DNA from: Cenarchaeum sp. SB0675_bin_21
GTDB taxonomy: Archaea > Thermoproteota > Nitrososphaeria > Nitrososphaerales > Nitrosopumilaceae
Assembly: GCA_009843815.1 (NCBI GenBank)
Contig: VYCS01000010.1
Coordinates: 1 to 61,328 of the forward strand
Direction: 5' to 3'
DNA: 61,328 nucleotides
How positions within the stretch are numbered: the first letter of the stretch is position 1; each line of letters starts with the position of its first letter. The notes beneath the pieces were generated by a model, which was given only the letters and a program-made list of their open reading frames with translations, was not told the origin of the DNA and ran no database searches. The translations under genes were made by a program, and so were the position numbers. This document shows positions 42,755-51,143 of this stretch, in pieces.

Positions 42755-43230
42755 GCCGAGCTGGCTTCCAGCGTATCTAACTCTGTATCTATTATAATAT
42801 CTGGACTCTCTGGCGCCTCATACGGATCATCAATTCCTGTGAAACCCTTTATCTCGCCCCGTCTGGCCTTTGCGTACATGCCTTTTACATCCCGTTCTTC
42901 ACACTTCTCTAGAGAACATCGCACGTAACATTCAGCAAATGCCGGCCCCGCGTCTATTATTTGACGGGCTACTTCACGATTCTCCCTGTAGGGTGATACC
43001 AGAGATACTATTGCAGGCACCTTGTGTTTTAGGAGCATCTTGGCCAAGTGCGCAACACGTCTGTTATGTTCGTCCCGTCCTGCCTTTGAAAAGTCCTGAG
43101 GAGAGAACCACTCTCGTAACTCATCACCATCCAACATGGCCAAGTTGGGTATCTTCTTTTGAAGATGTCGGACGATGGTGCTTTTGCCCGAGCACGGAAG
43201 CCCGGTCATCCATATTACAAATGGTTTCAT
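42715..43230 (-). CDS. cysC: adenylylsulfate kinase
   Basis: 171 aa APS kinase making PAPS. The P-loop GLPCSGKST lies at residues 10-18; LDGDELREWFS near 34, RRVAHLAKMLLKHKVPAIVSLVSPYRENREVAR near 57-88 and FTGIDDPYEAPESPDIIIDT near 129 are family marks. Length is typical. Together with the CysQ-like phosphatase it indicates PAPS/PAP metabolism, perhaps for sulfated lipids or glycans. Confidence 0.92.
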   Translation of the reverse strand: MKPFVIWMTGLPCSGKSTIVRHLQKKIPNLAMLDGDELREWFSPQDFSKAGRDEHNRRVAHLAKMLLKHKVPAIVSLVSPYRENREVARQIIDAGPAFAECYVRCSLEKCEERDVKGMYAKARRGEIKGFTGIDDPYEAPESPDIIIDTELDTLEASSAQLVDFLRARNLL

Positions 43231-43256
43231 TGTTGAAGTTACACAATCTGGGATTT

Positions 43257-43811
43257 TTATTTCTTGGGGTATTCCTTACACCAGCTACAGCCTTCCAGAT
43301 ATGATATATCATCTAGAATACGATCCAACTGTATGGCAGCCTTTGTAGTTTGAAACTGCGCAGACATCTCCAGGCCTTCCTCTCTGGATATGTGTTGTCT
43401 CTGTGCCTCCTCAAAGAACTTTTCCTCTTTATCCATGTGATCATTAAGATATATCCAATACGTCTTCATGTAGCGGCCTACTGGCTCTCGGGAGTCATGA
43501 CCTTCGCGCCAGGCTGCCAAATGTCTGGATATCTGGCGAGACACCCTTCTGGAAAATTCATGCTCAATCAAGAGTTTACGTATATCACTGTTTAGTGTAT
43601 TATAGCTGGCCACACACGGAAAGTAAGAGTCTTCCTCCCGGGAGTAGTGTATTGAGTCCAGAAAATCATCTATTATGCTTGATATTAGTTCCATGTCATC
43701 TATGGGTATGTCATGACCCGCCTCTAACTGCTTATGACATTGTAAAATGACATGGCCCAAACGTCTTATCTGACGATGGTCCTCTAACAGTATGTCTATA
43801 CCACTCATCAT
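43257..43811 (-). CDS. hemerythrin-like HHE-domain protein
   Basis: 184 aa four-helix bundle with metal ligands: LLEDHRQIRRLGHV (H near 12), FLDSIHYSREEDSYFP (H..E near 54-58), IEHEFSRRVSRQISRHL (H, E near 83) and LNDHMDKEEKFFEEAQ (H, E). These are the HHE cation-binding repeats that hold a di-iron site for O2, NO or iron sensing. The C terminus has a CSWC pair. It is 26 bp upstream of cysC in the same direction. Role in oxygen or iron handling is inference. Confidence 0.82.
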   Translation of the reverse strand: MMSGIDILLEDHRQIRRLGHVILQCHKQLEAGHDIPIDDMELISSIIDDFLDSIHYSREEDSYFPCVASYNTLNSDIRKLLIEHEFSRRVSRQISRHLAAWREGHDSREPVGRYMKTYWIYLNDHMDKEEKFFEEAQRQHISREEGLEMSAQFQTTKAAIQLDRILDDISYLEGCSWCKEYPKK

Positions 43812-43852
43812 ACTATTACTGCCTTTAAATCAATTTTGGCCACGCCTAAATC

Positions 43853-44998
43853 TTATAATGACGATAGTTTTTGGCTGGCAACTTTTAATCCAGCCTCAGG
43901 ATCCGTATCGTACCCCATCATGGCTAATGTGGACGATATTGCCGAGATGGTTCTCATGACATGATATCTGTGTACCTCTCCCATGCAGCCGACACGAAAG
44001 ACCTTGCCTTTCAGATTACCAAAACCACCAGCCACCAGCACACGAAACTCTTTTGCCAATGTATTTCTGAATGTTGCATCCTCCAAATTTGGCAGATAGT
44101 TTAAAGCAATGACCACAGTGGAACGTGAGTCCTCATTAGCAAAAGGCGTAAGGCCAATGGCACTCAATCCCGCGTATAGGGCGGCCGAGCAGGTTCTATG
44201 TCGCTGTATGCGATTGTCAATGCCTTCCTCGAGTATTATGTCCATGGCCTCATTATACGCGTATAAGAGTGGCAAGGCAGGTGTAAATGGTGTATGTTTG
44301 GACTCATCATAATATCTAAAGTAACGGGGCAGATTAAAGTACATGGTATCTGGTGGATTATTCATCATGTACTTTTTAGTACGTTCATTAACACAGATGG
44401 GTGATATACCTGGAGGGGCAGCGAATGCCTTCTGCGCACCAGTCATTGCTATGTCGACACCCCATTTGTCCATCTCTAACTCTTCACCTCCTACAATGGA
44501 GACACCATCTACAACGTAGAATGCATCATTGCGCGAGGTTAAATCCTTTATCCTATCTAGATACTTTATCATTGTACCAGTGGAGGTCTCATTCCACACA
44601 CAATAGAACGCCTTAACATCTGGATTGTTGTCAAAGGCTTCACGAACTTGATCCAATGTGGCAGTAACGCCCGGCTTGGTCTCTACGCGAATAGTCTGAC
44701 CACCGGCCCACTCTATCATCTGAGCCAAGCGATTGCTGAACTCTCCGTTTACTGGTACTATGACCTTGTCTCCCTTTTTAACTAGATTTACCACACTTGC
44801 TTCAACCGCACCTGTTCCTGACGCGGAGAGGCAGACTGCATCTCCCTCCGTCTTGAAGACCTGTTTTGTCTTCTCTATACATGGTACGTACAAGTCTACA
44901 AAATCAGCACTTCGGTGATTAATCATGGGTACATACATGGCCCTTGCCACTCTCTCTGGCACATTGGTGGGACCAGGAAGCATTACCAGATATTCCAA
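43853..44998 (-). CDS. class V aminotransferase (serine-pyruvate/alanine-glyoxylate type)
   Basis: 381 aa PLP enzyme. PGPTNVPERVARAM at the start, LSASGTGAVEASVVNLVKKGD (phosphate loop), VVDGVSIVGGEELEMDKWGVDIAMTGAQKAFAAPPG with the Schiff-base lysine around residue 195, and the C-terminal VFRVGCMGEVHRY fit serine:glyoxylate or alanine:glyoxylate aminotransferases. TTG at 44998 lies 27 nt after CACTATAAATAG. A perfect palindrome sits over the start region and may be an operator. Confidence 0.88.
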   Translation of the reverse strand: MEYLVMLPGPTNVPERVARAMYVPMINHRSADFVDLYVPCIEKTKQVFKTEGDAVCLSASGTGAVEASVVNLVKKGDKVIVPVNGEFSNRLAQMIEWAGGQTIRVETKPGVTATLDQVREAFDNNPDVKAFYCVWNETSTGTMIKYLDRIKDLTSRNDAFYVVDGVSIVGGEELEMDKWGVDIAMTGAQKAFAAPPGISPICVNERTKKYMMNNPPDTMYFNLPRYFRYYDESKHTPFTPALPLLYAYNEAMDIILEEGIDNRIQRHRTCSAALYAGLSAIGLTPFANEDSRSTVVIALNYLPNLEDATFRNTLAKEFRVLVAGGFGNLKGKVFRVGCMGEVHRYHVMRTISAISSTLAMMGYDTDPEAGLKVASQKLSSL

Positions 44999-45016
44999 AT
45001 CAATGTAAATTGATTT
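44997..45016. promoter_or_regulatory. perfect 8-bp dyad over the aminotransferase start
   Basis: AAATCAAT-gtaa-ATTGATTT overlaps the TTG start codon and probable transcription start, a usual place for a repressor to act in archaea. Confidence 0.5.
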
Positions 45017-45106
45017 TAGCGCTATTTATAGTGTTGAAATTTCCGATAGACCAAAAGCAGATTGTTTGAGCCAGAATCTACTACACTTGTGGCTTTGTTG
45101 AATCAC

Positions 45107-45598
45107 CTACTCACATATCCTATCTTGTAGGGGTTCTACGACTGTCACTGTGCCGGGCGGTACAAGATGATGCCATCTCTCTCCAACAGATATACCATGG
45201 CGTATACTTGTACCTGAAAGATGCGCCCTGTCCAGAAACGGTATACTACACACCGGCATCTTCTTCTGCGTATACAATCTACGTGTAATCTCATCATTGG
45301 TAAATACAACATCAAACTGCGGTAGGGTCTGCTGTATAAGGGCAATCCACTTTATATGGTTCTGCACATCGGGTATGAAACAGATGGTGACTCTGTCGTG
45401 TTGTTGTTGGGTTAATGATCCCTGTATCATCTCTTTGCGTTCTTGCGCAGTAAAGGGATTTTCTCTCTCCATGGAGCGATTGGAACTACCAATTCCCAGT
45501 AACAGATGGCTGACCTGACCCAAGACATACTTGATGGCATGCATATGTCCATTGTGAAATGGTTGAAAACGACCTATCAAAAGTCCTTTATCATACAT
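45107..45598 (-). CDS. nadM: nicotinamide-nucleotide adenylyltransferase
   Basis: 163 aa archaeal NMN adenylyltransferase making NAD. GRFQPFHNGHMHAIKYVL (residues 9-26) holds the (H/T)xGH nucleotidyl-transfer motif HNGH; GIGSSNRSMERENPFTAQER is the family's second motif; and HLSGTSIRHGIS near 128 is the ISxTxxR phosphate motif. Length is typical. The ATG is at 45598 and a divergent promoter region to the thermosome gene follows. Confidence 0.9.
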   Translation of the reverse strand: MYDKGLLIGRFQPFHNGHMHAIKYVLGQVSHLLLGIGSSNRSMERENPFTAQERKEMIQGSLTQQQHDRVTICFIPDVQNHIKWIALIQQTLPQFDVVFTNDEITRRLYTQKKMPVCSIPFLDRAHLSGTSIRHGISVGERWHHLVPPGTVTVVEPLQDRICE

Positions 45599-45718
45599 GG
45601 TTTGAAGTTACTATGTCATGTATAAAAACAGATTACAACTAATTACATCTGCCCAACAAAAATTACATACTATACATAATTTATAATAAAATGTAAGAAA
45701 GCATACGTTTTTCAGAAC

Positions 45719-45730
45719 ATATAAAAGAGG
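45719..45730 (+). promoter_or_regulatory. thermosome promoter
   Basis: CATATAAAAGAGG is a strong TATA box about 25 nt upstream of the expected start. GAAGGT at 45737-45742 could act as a weak ribosome-binding site before the ATG at 45750. Confidence 0.6.
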
Positions 45731-45749
45731 CCTGTAGAAGGTAATTTCG

Positions 45750-47444
45750 ATGAGTGTACAAATGGCTTCTCAGGGAAAGATGCCCGTAGTGCTACTAAAA
45801 GATGGTTCTACTGAGACAAAAGGACGTGATGCTCACAAGAACAACATTGCAGCATCAAAGATAATCGCCGAGATAGTACGTACGAGTCTAGGCCCTCGAG
45901 GAATGGACAAGATGTTGGTGGACTCTTTGGGCGATGTCACAATAACCAATGATGGCGCCACCATACTCAAAGAGATAGATGTACAACACCCTGCCGCAAA
46001 GATGCTCGTCGAGATCTCAAAGACTACCGATAATGAGGTGGGTGATGGAACTACATCTGCAGTAGTCCTGGCAGGTGCCCTATTGGAGAATGCTGAGGTT
46101 TTGGTTAATCAGGATGTACACCCTACCATAATTGTGGATGGCTACAGAAAGGCCTCAAAGCAGGCAGGTTCCTTCTTGGCTGAGATCAGCGAGACTGTGT
46201 CTGCTGATGATGTGGATACTCTAAAGAAGGTGGCACGAACTGCCATGCAAACAAAACTGGTAAAGAGCGATTCAGATCAACTCGCAGATATTGTGGTACA
46301 AGCTGTAATGTCAGTTACAGAGAAAGATGATGGTGATTACAAGGTAGATGTTGATGATATAAAGGTGGAGAAGAAGGCAGGTGCCTCAATTAAAAACTCT
46401 GAGATTGTAAAGGGAGTGGTTTTGGACAAAGAGATAGTCCATGGTGGAATGCCACGCAGAGTATCAAATGCCCGAATTGCACTGTTAAACTCTGCTTTGG
46501 AGATAAATAAGACCGAGACGGATGCCAAGATAAACATCTCAAACCCCCAACAAATAAAGATCTTTTTGGAAGAAGAGAACCGAATGTTAAAGTCCATGGT
46601 TGACAAGATTGTTGGCAGCGGCGCCAACGTAGTCTTGTGCCAGAAAGGAATCGATGATATGGCTCAACACTATCTAGCAAAGGCAGGTGTCTTGGCGGTA
46701 CGTCGTATCAAAGAGAGTGACTTGACAAAGTTAGCCAAGGCTACCGGCACACAGATAGTTACCAATCTCGACGACTTGCCCAGTGTCAAGCTAGGCGTAG
46801 CAGAAGTTGTTGAGGAACAAAAGATTGAAGAAGACAAGTGGGTCTTTATACGAGGTTGTGACAATCCAAAATCCGTTACCATACTACTCCGGGGAGGCTC
46901 ACAAAGAGTTGTAGATGAAGTAGAACGTTCTGTACATGATGCGTTGATGGTGGTTCGAGACGTTACACTAAGACCATCAGTTGTGGCTGGGGGTGGAGCT
47001 CCCGAGACATTTGTAGCCACAAGCTTACAGAATTGGTCTAATACGCTAGATGGCCGTGAACAGTTGGCTGCAGAAAAGTTCGCCGACAGCATGGAGTCCA
47101 TACCACTGGCTTTGGCAGAGAATGCAGGCATGGATCCCATTGATACACTGACCTCCCTACGAAGCCGCCATTTGAAGGGTGAGCGATGGGTTGGTATTGA
47201 TGTAACAAAGGCTGCGGTCTCTGATATGAAGGAGAGCGAGATTATTGAACCACTCTCTGTCAAACTACAAGTAGTCATGGCTGCCACCGAAGCTGCCTGT
47301 ATGCTATTGCGCATAGATGATGTTATTACCACTGCAAAGTCTGCAGGACCTCCACCTGGAGCCGAAGGCGGTATGCCTGGTATGGGTGGTATGGGAGGAA
47401 TGCCCGGTATGGGTGGTATGCCTGATATGGGCGGCATGATGTAA
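45750..47444 (+). CDS. thsA: thermosome subunit (group II chaperonin)
   Basis: 564 aa ATP-driven folding machine subunit. Hallmarks: [28 protein letters not shown] near residues 46-73, [14 protein letters not shown] near 95, GGGAPE near 415, and the C-terminal glycine-methionine tail (GGMPGMGGM repeats). All ATPase residues are present. The stop codon TAA (47442-47444) is the first part of the 8-bp repeat flanking the 47450 element, so the insertion did not change the protein. Confidence 0.93.
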   Translation: MSVQMASQGKMPVVLLKDGSTETKGRDAHKNNIAASKIIAEIVRTSLGPRGMDKMLVDSLGDVTITNDGATILKEIDVQHPAAKMLVEISKTTDNEVGDGTTSAVVLAGALLENAEVLVNQDVHPTIIVDGYRKASKQAGSFLAEISETVSADDVDTLKKVARTAMQTKLVKSDSDQLADIVVQAVMSVTEKDDGDYKVDVDDIKVEKKAGASIKNSEIVKGVVLDKEIVHGGMPRRVSNARIALLNSALEINKTETDAKINISNPQQIKIFLEEENRMLKSMVDKIVGSGANVVLCQKGIDDMAQHYLAKAGVLAVRRIKESDLTKLAKATGTQIVTNLDDLPSVKLGVAEVVEEQKIEEDKWVFIRGCDNPKSVTILLRGGSQRVVDEVERSVHDALMVVRDVTLRPSVVAGGGAPETFVATSLQNWSNTLDGREQLAAEKFADSMESIPLALAENAGMDPIDTLTSLRSRHLKGERWVGIDVTKAAVSDMKESEIIEPLSVKLQVVMAATEAACMLLRIDDVITTAKSAGPPPGAEGGMPGMGGMGGMPGMGGMPDMGGMM

Positions 47445-47449
47445 ATTTA
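47442..47449. repeat. 8-bp target duplication, left copy (TAAATTTA)
   Basis: It contains the thermosome stop codon and directly precedes the GGGAATC end of the element. The right copy is at 47830-47837. Confidence 0.75.
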
Positions 47450-47829
47450 GGGAATCATACACGAAAGTAGCGCAATATACTAAGTCACCTCTAAAAGGAA
47501 CCGATGACAACGCATGACACGGTCTACAAGGTAAGATTACAGCATAACATAAAACTATACGAGTGGACCGTCCGCACGAATCATACATTTTATGGTACGT
47601 TTACAACAACACTGTCTCATCATACCTACTTGGCGGGGAGATAACCAAATGCATAGTAGTGTCGTACAAACCAAAAAAGACTGGCAATATGTGGGGTGTT
47701 GGTGTTGGCGGCAGACACTTGGCAGCAACTACTGATCTCGAAAGATGCAACACCATACGCGCCACTATCAAAGGCTCTAGGAAAAGGCAAGATTAACACC
47801 AATTGGTGTCAACTTCGTATATAATTCCC
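47450..47829. mobile_element. 380-bp non-autonomous element, same end family as the 35943 tnpB unit
   Basis: Ends: GGGAATCATACACGAA (47450 inward) and, on the other strand, GGGAATTATATACGAA (47829 inward), flanked by TAAATTTA. The terminal 13 bases of the right end equal those of the tnpB element at 35943. A perfect ACACCAATTGGTGT palindrome lies near the right end (about 47798-47811). It contains short ORFs but no TnpB or transposase, so it must be moved in trans (inference). Confidence 0.8.
47563..47796 (+). CDS. doubtful 77-aa ORF inside the 380-bp element
   Basis: GTG-initiated frame whose second half (YKPKKTGNMWGVGVGGRHL, then DLERCNTIRATIKGSRKRQ) looks like a basic protein tail. Another frame from ATG 47504 encodes MTTHDTVYKVRLQHNIKLYEW and stops at about 47644, so a frameshift between the two may have split one ORF. 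Cargo or relic of a larger element; function unknown. Confidence 0.3.
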   Translation: MDRPHESYILWYVYNNTVSSYLLGGEITKCIVVSYKPKKTGNMWGVGVGGRHLAATTDLERCNTIRATIKGSRKRQD

Positions 47830-47837
47830 TAAATTTA
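47830..47837. repeat. 8-bp target duplication, right copy (TAAATTTA)
   Basis: Identical to 47442-47449. It also serves as the TATA-like sequence about 30 nt before the gene at 47867. Confidence 0.75.
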
Positions 47838-47866
47838 TTACCGACTTTTGTTCGTACTGTTTGTAG

Positions 47867-48136
47867 TTGCCTGAAAATACAACAAAATCATTATCCTCCT
47901 TCAAGTACGTATACTTGATAGTATTCTTTATGCTGTTGTCAGGCCTTTTTCAGCCTCTAGTATCTGGTACCGATGGTGACATGCTTATTGCCGGCGTATT
48001 TGTGCTGCTCTTGGGCCTTTTAGGAGGCGTACTACTCTGGAAGTCAACATATGACAAGAATAATCGGGTTGTATATATGGGCCTGGGCTTTAGCTTGATG
48101 GGTGGTTCCATATATCTGATATTCCTAATATCTTGA
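47867..48136 (+). CDS. 89-aa three-helix membrane protein
   Basis: Three hydrophobic segments, near residues 13-32 (YVYLIVFFMLLSGLFQPLV), 41-58 (IAGVFVLLLGLLGGVLLW) and 69-88 (VYMGLGFSLMGGSIYLIFL). TTG at 47867 lies about 28 nt from TAAATTTATTA, which includes the duplicated target site of the 47450 element. No family recognised. Confidence 0.6.
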   Translation: MPENTTKSLSSFKYVYLIVFFMLLSGLFQPLVSGTDGDMLIAGVFVLLLGLLGGVLLWKSTYDKNNRVVYMGLGFSLMGGSIYLIFLIS

Positions 48137-48169
48137 AACTATATTAGTTAGAAGAGCTATTCTTGCATT

Positions 48170-48388
48170 ATGATGCAAGAGCGGTGTTGTTACTGTGGAG
48201 AGATGACCGATATGCCGTTTCAATGTAACTACTGTGGGGACTATTTTTGTCCAGAACATCGCCTTCCTGAAGAGCACCGATGCGTAAAACTTACACTCAT
48301 ACGGGCAAAAAAGTTTGGTCAAAAGAAGGTTATACGAGACGGTAATACCGACAAAAAGGGCTTCTTTAAACGATTTCTGGGACGTTAG
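48170..48388 (+). CDS. AN1-type zinc-finger protein
   Basis: 72 aa. CCYCGEMTDMPFQCNYCGDYFCPEHRLPEEHRC is a near-canonical AN1 zinc finger (C2…C2…C..H..H.C order, residues 6-38), followed by a basic tail (KKFGQKKVIRDGNTDKKGFF). AN1 proteins in eukaryotes bind ubiquitin-pathway partners; thaumarchaeal homologues are of unknown function. It overlaps the next gene convergently by 4 bp. Confidence 0.8.
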   Translation: MMQERCCYCGEMTDMPFQCNYCGDYFCPEHRLPEEHRCVKLTLIRAKKFGQKKVIRDGNTDKKGFFKRFLGR

Positions 48389-48669
48389 TATGGACTCTTG
48401 TCTGGAGAGATGCGGGCGCGCTTACCCTGATATATGAGGGCTACAGCTAAAGCGAGTAATACAAGACCTGTCAGTGGAAAGTTTTGGGGGGCTGGCAGTA
48501 TGAACCAATAATATATGCCAAACCCCATGGAGACTCCTGCTTGTGCCCACAACTTTATCCACTTTGGTATTCGTGCCAGACGGCTGATTCCTTCTACCAC
48601 GAATATACCTAGTACGGGATATATTGTATAGTATAGAAAATCTATTACATCCACACCCGTATGAGACAC
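48385..48669 (-). CDS. 94-aa membrane protein
   Basis: Three probable membrane segments: residues 10-27 (FLYYTIYPVLGIFVVEGI), 40-60 (WAQAGVSMGFGIYYWFILP) and 65-83 (FPLTGLVLLALAVALIYQG). Basic ends (GKRARISPDK) face the cytoplasm. Unknown function. Confidence 0.6.
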   Translation of the reverse strand: MSHTGVDVIDFLYYTIYPVLGIFVVEGISRLARIPKWIKLWAQAGVSMGFGIYYWFILPAPQNFPLTGLVLLALAVALIYQGKRARISPDKSPY

Positions 48670-48738
48670 TACGCTTCAGTAGATGTGCCTCATTTATTTA
48701 ATCCATGGGTGTGACAAGACAGACGAGTCTGTACTAAT

Positions 48739-49287
48739 TCAATCCGTCCATCTGATACGAGTGGCGCTGCCCTGCGACATCAATGCTCGCGCGTTGACAT
48801 ATGGAATGGTCGCAACATCTTCCGCCTCAAAGGGACCATAAGACTCATAGTCTGATCCGGTCAATGTATCAACATCTTTGAGAAGTCTCACCGTGATCAT
48901 TCTACTTCTATATCTATCTGAAACATATTTCAGCAACTGCGTCTTCCCCTTGGATGTTGCTGCGGCTACCAAGGCCAATCTCTCTTGTTGTTCCTCATAA
49001 GCATCCAGAATGTATCTCTCCTCGTCCACCAAATTGTTGGTGTCTACATTAGCAGATTTAGAGGCTTTCTCCAATCGCATGCGCAACAACATTCCACTTA
49101 GATCAGACATTGCATTTACTAGACTGTCTCGTAGATCATTCTCCATACCATCAAAGGCTTGTCTTCGTAGACGACTCAAAAGCTCTGATATACTCTGATA
49201 TGTATTGGCATCTATCTCTAATATGGCATCACTCTCCGATTCACGCAAGACAATTCCGTGCAGTTGGTTTACAGTAATATCTCCCAT
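48739..49287 (-). CDS. GINS complex subunit (Gins51-like)
   Basis: 182 aa. The N-terminal helical A domain spans about 1-125 and a small beta B domain follows (VRLLKDVDTLTGSDYESYGPFEAEDVATIPYVNARALMSQG, about 133-172), the A-B order of Sld5/Psf1-like archaeal Gins51. GINS joins MCM helicase and Cdc45/RecJ in the replication CMG complex. The ATG at 49287 has a divergent promoter region shared with glnA. Assignment to Gins51 rather than Gins23 relies on domain order. Confidence 0.75.
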   Translation of the reverse strand: MGDITVNQLHGIVLRESESDAILEIDANTYQSISELLSRLRRQAFDGMENDLRDSLVNAMSDLSGMLLRMRLEKASKSANVDTNNLVDEERYILDAYEEQQERLALVAAATSKGKTQLLKYVSDRYRSRMITVRLLKDVDTLTGSDYESYGPFEAEDVATIPYVNARALMSQGSATRIRWTD

Positions 49288-49334
49288 GTTGTTCTTAAAG
49301 CTTAAATCACGGTTCTATATAACTGAATTAATAA

Positions 49335-50792
49335 TTGCCTTACAGATTCAACGGTGGAGACCCTAAACGTATCACATACACTTCAGAACAAGTATTTGAG
49401 ATGCTAGAACAGGACAGGATTAGATTCATTGATATGCAGTTTACCAGCCTACCTGGCCGTTTCCATCACACCACAATATCCAGAAAAACCTTTACTCCAG
49501 AACAGATGAAATACGGTCTACCAAAGCTGGACGGTTCATCCATAGTGGGATTTGCCAGCATAGAGGATTCAGATCTTGTACTAAAGCCTGACCCGAACAC
49601 ATACGCCATAATACCCTGGCTTACCGAAAACAGGACAGCACGGTTAATCTGTGATGTATACTGGGGCGAGGGTCGCGGAAGGCTGTCCCGAGATCCTAGA
49701 GGTATTGCGCAAAAGGCTGAACAATTCATTACAGATGCCGGATACGGGAGCTTTTGGGGTCCGGAAGTTGAATTCTTTGTCTTTGATAAGATACATTGGG
49801 ATGTATTGACACCCTATAAAGGACAGTCTTACTCTATAGAATCCCAAGAAGCTCCATGGAATCAGGAGGGTACTGGCTATCCGATGGGACTCAAACGCGG
49901 CTACTATCCTAGCACTCCTTCAGACACATTGACACCCTTCCGTAATGAGTGTGTCAACATACTGAACTCTAGTTTTGGCATATTATGTGATAATCATCAC
50001 CATGAAGTGGCTACTGCAGGTCAATGTGAGATAGATATTATGTATGATAAGCTGACCAATGCCGCCGACTCGGCCCAGTCCTACAAGTTTATTGTCAGAA
50101 ACGTGGCGCAAAAATTCAACAAGGTGGCCACGATGATGCCCAAACCTATAACCATGGATGCGGGAAGCGGTATGCACACCAACGTCAGTCTTTGGAAGGG
50201 TGATGAGAACGCATTCTTTGATGAGAATGCGCCTGATGAATTAAGCCAGTTGGCCTTGTACTTTTGTGGGGGCATTATGGATCACGCAAAAGCACTATCT
50301 GCAATCTGTAATCCTACTACAAACTCTTATCATCGACTGGTTCCTGGCTATGAAGCTCCTGCCTATATTGCATGGAGTTCAAGTAACCGTTCTGCAATAG
50401 TTCGTGTACCAAAACACTTCAAGGGTTCTAGACATGCCAAATTGAAACGGCTGGAGTTTAGAGCACCGGATCCGTCATCAAATCCGTATCTGGTCTTTTC
50501 AGCAGTTACTGCTGCGGGTATGGATGGTGTCAGAAAGAAGACAAGTCCTGCTGACCCCGTTCAGGAAGACATCTTCAAGATGAGTAAGAAGGAACGTAGG
50601 CAGAGGGGTATAGATACATTACCAGCTACTTTGGGTGAAGCACTAGACTCGCTAGAGAGTGACTGTGACTTTCTAAATCCAATATTTACTCACGATGTTA
50701 TTGAGAGACTGATAGAGTTGGGAAAGCAAGATCAATTGGAGATATCTGTACGGCCCCATCCCCACGAGTTCTACCTGTACTTTGATGTGTGA
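49335..50792 (+). CDS. glnA: glutamine synthetase type I
   Basis: 485 aa enzyme assimilating ammonia into glutamine. DGSSIVGFASIEDSDLVLKPDP near residues 65-85, FWGPEVEFFVFD (metal-binding Glu) near 140, DNHHHEVATAGQCEID near 217-232, MDAGSGMHTNVSLW near 273 and NRSAIVRVP near 350 are all present. The adenylylation-type C-terminal Tyr loop is not obvious. TTG at 49335 follows CTATATAACTG by about 25 nt. Central to nitrogen metabolism in an ammonia-oxidising lineage. Confidence 0.93.
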   Translation: MPYRFNGGDPKRITYTSEQVFEMLEQDRIRFIDMQFTSLPGRFHHTTISRKTFTPEQMKYGLPKLDGSSIVGFASIEDSDLVLKPDPNTYAIIPWLTENRTARLICDVYWGEGRGRLSRDPRGIAQKAEQFITDAGYGSFWGPEVEFFVFDKIHWDVLTPYKGQSYSIESQEAPWNQEGTGYPMGLKRGYYPSTPSDTLTPFRNECVNILNSSFGILCDNHHHEVATAGQCEIDIMYDKLTNAADSAQSYKFIVRNVAQKFNKVATMMPKPITMDAGSGMHTNVSLWKGDENAFFDENAPDELSQLALYFCGGIMDHAKALSAICNPTTNSYHRLVPGYEAPAYIAWSSSNRSAIVRVPKHFKGSRHAKLKRLEFRAPDPSSNPYLVFSAVTAAGMDGVRKKTSPADPVQEDIFKMSKKERRQRGIDTLPATLGEALDSLESDCDFLNPIFTHDVIERLIELGKQDQLEISVRPHPHEFYLYFDV

Positions 50793-51086
50793 CACTCGTC
50801 TGAAATGTCGTTGCCGAACATAATCTGTATTCACCTTTAGTGTCCTGTATTATCTGCTCTAATGTTTTAGTCTCCCACTTCATAAGACGATAGACTACCA
50901 ATTGACAGAATTTAGGTTCTCTCGTAAATACGGTTGATACTGCGCCCACCACATTACACGTCATGCCAAAGAGCGAGGTGTTCCATGTACCATCGTTCTC
51001 TGGCGTGATGGGTAATGTTGCAAGCTGGGAAACAACCGTGTTTGCACAAGAACCATACCATCATAGTATCGCTCGGACTCAAACAT
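50698..51086 (-). pseudogene. frameshifted small gene upstream of the oligopeptide-binding gene
   Basis: On the minus strand a good start (ATG 51086, MFESERYYDGMVLVQ; TTAAAAG 25-30 nt before it) runs in one frame, but a protein-like sequence continues in another frame (TVVSQLATLPITPENDG, then FGMTCNVVGAVSTVFTREPKF, then LMKWETKTLEQIIQDTKGEYR). A single-base indel near 51030-51045 would join them. The second frame stays open into the antisense of glnA until 50698; the real end is probably nearer 50795. Unknown family. Confidence 0.4.
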
Positions 51087-51143
51087 GTGATTCCCATATA
51101 ACTCTTCAAAACGCTTTTAACATACAATTATGCATTTAGAACC

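Noticed and set aside
50698-50792. Antisense extension of the frameshifted gene into glnA
   Set aside because: The open frame is antisense to conserved glutamine synthetase codons; the true gene probably ended near 50795.
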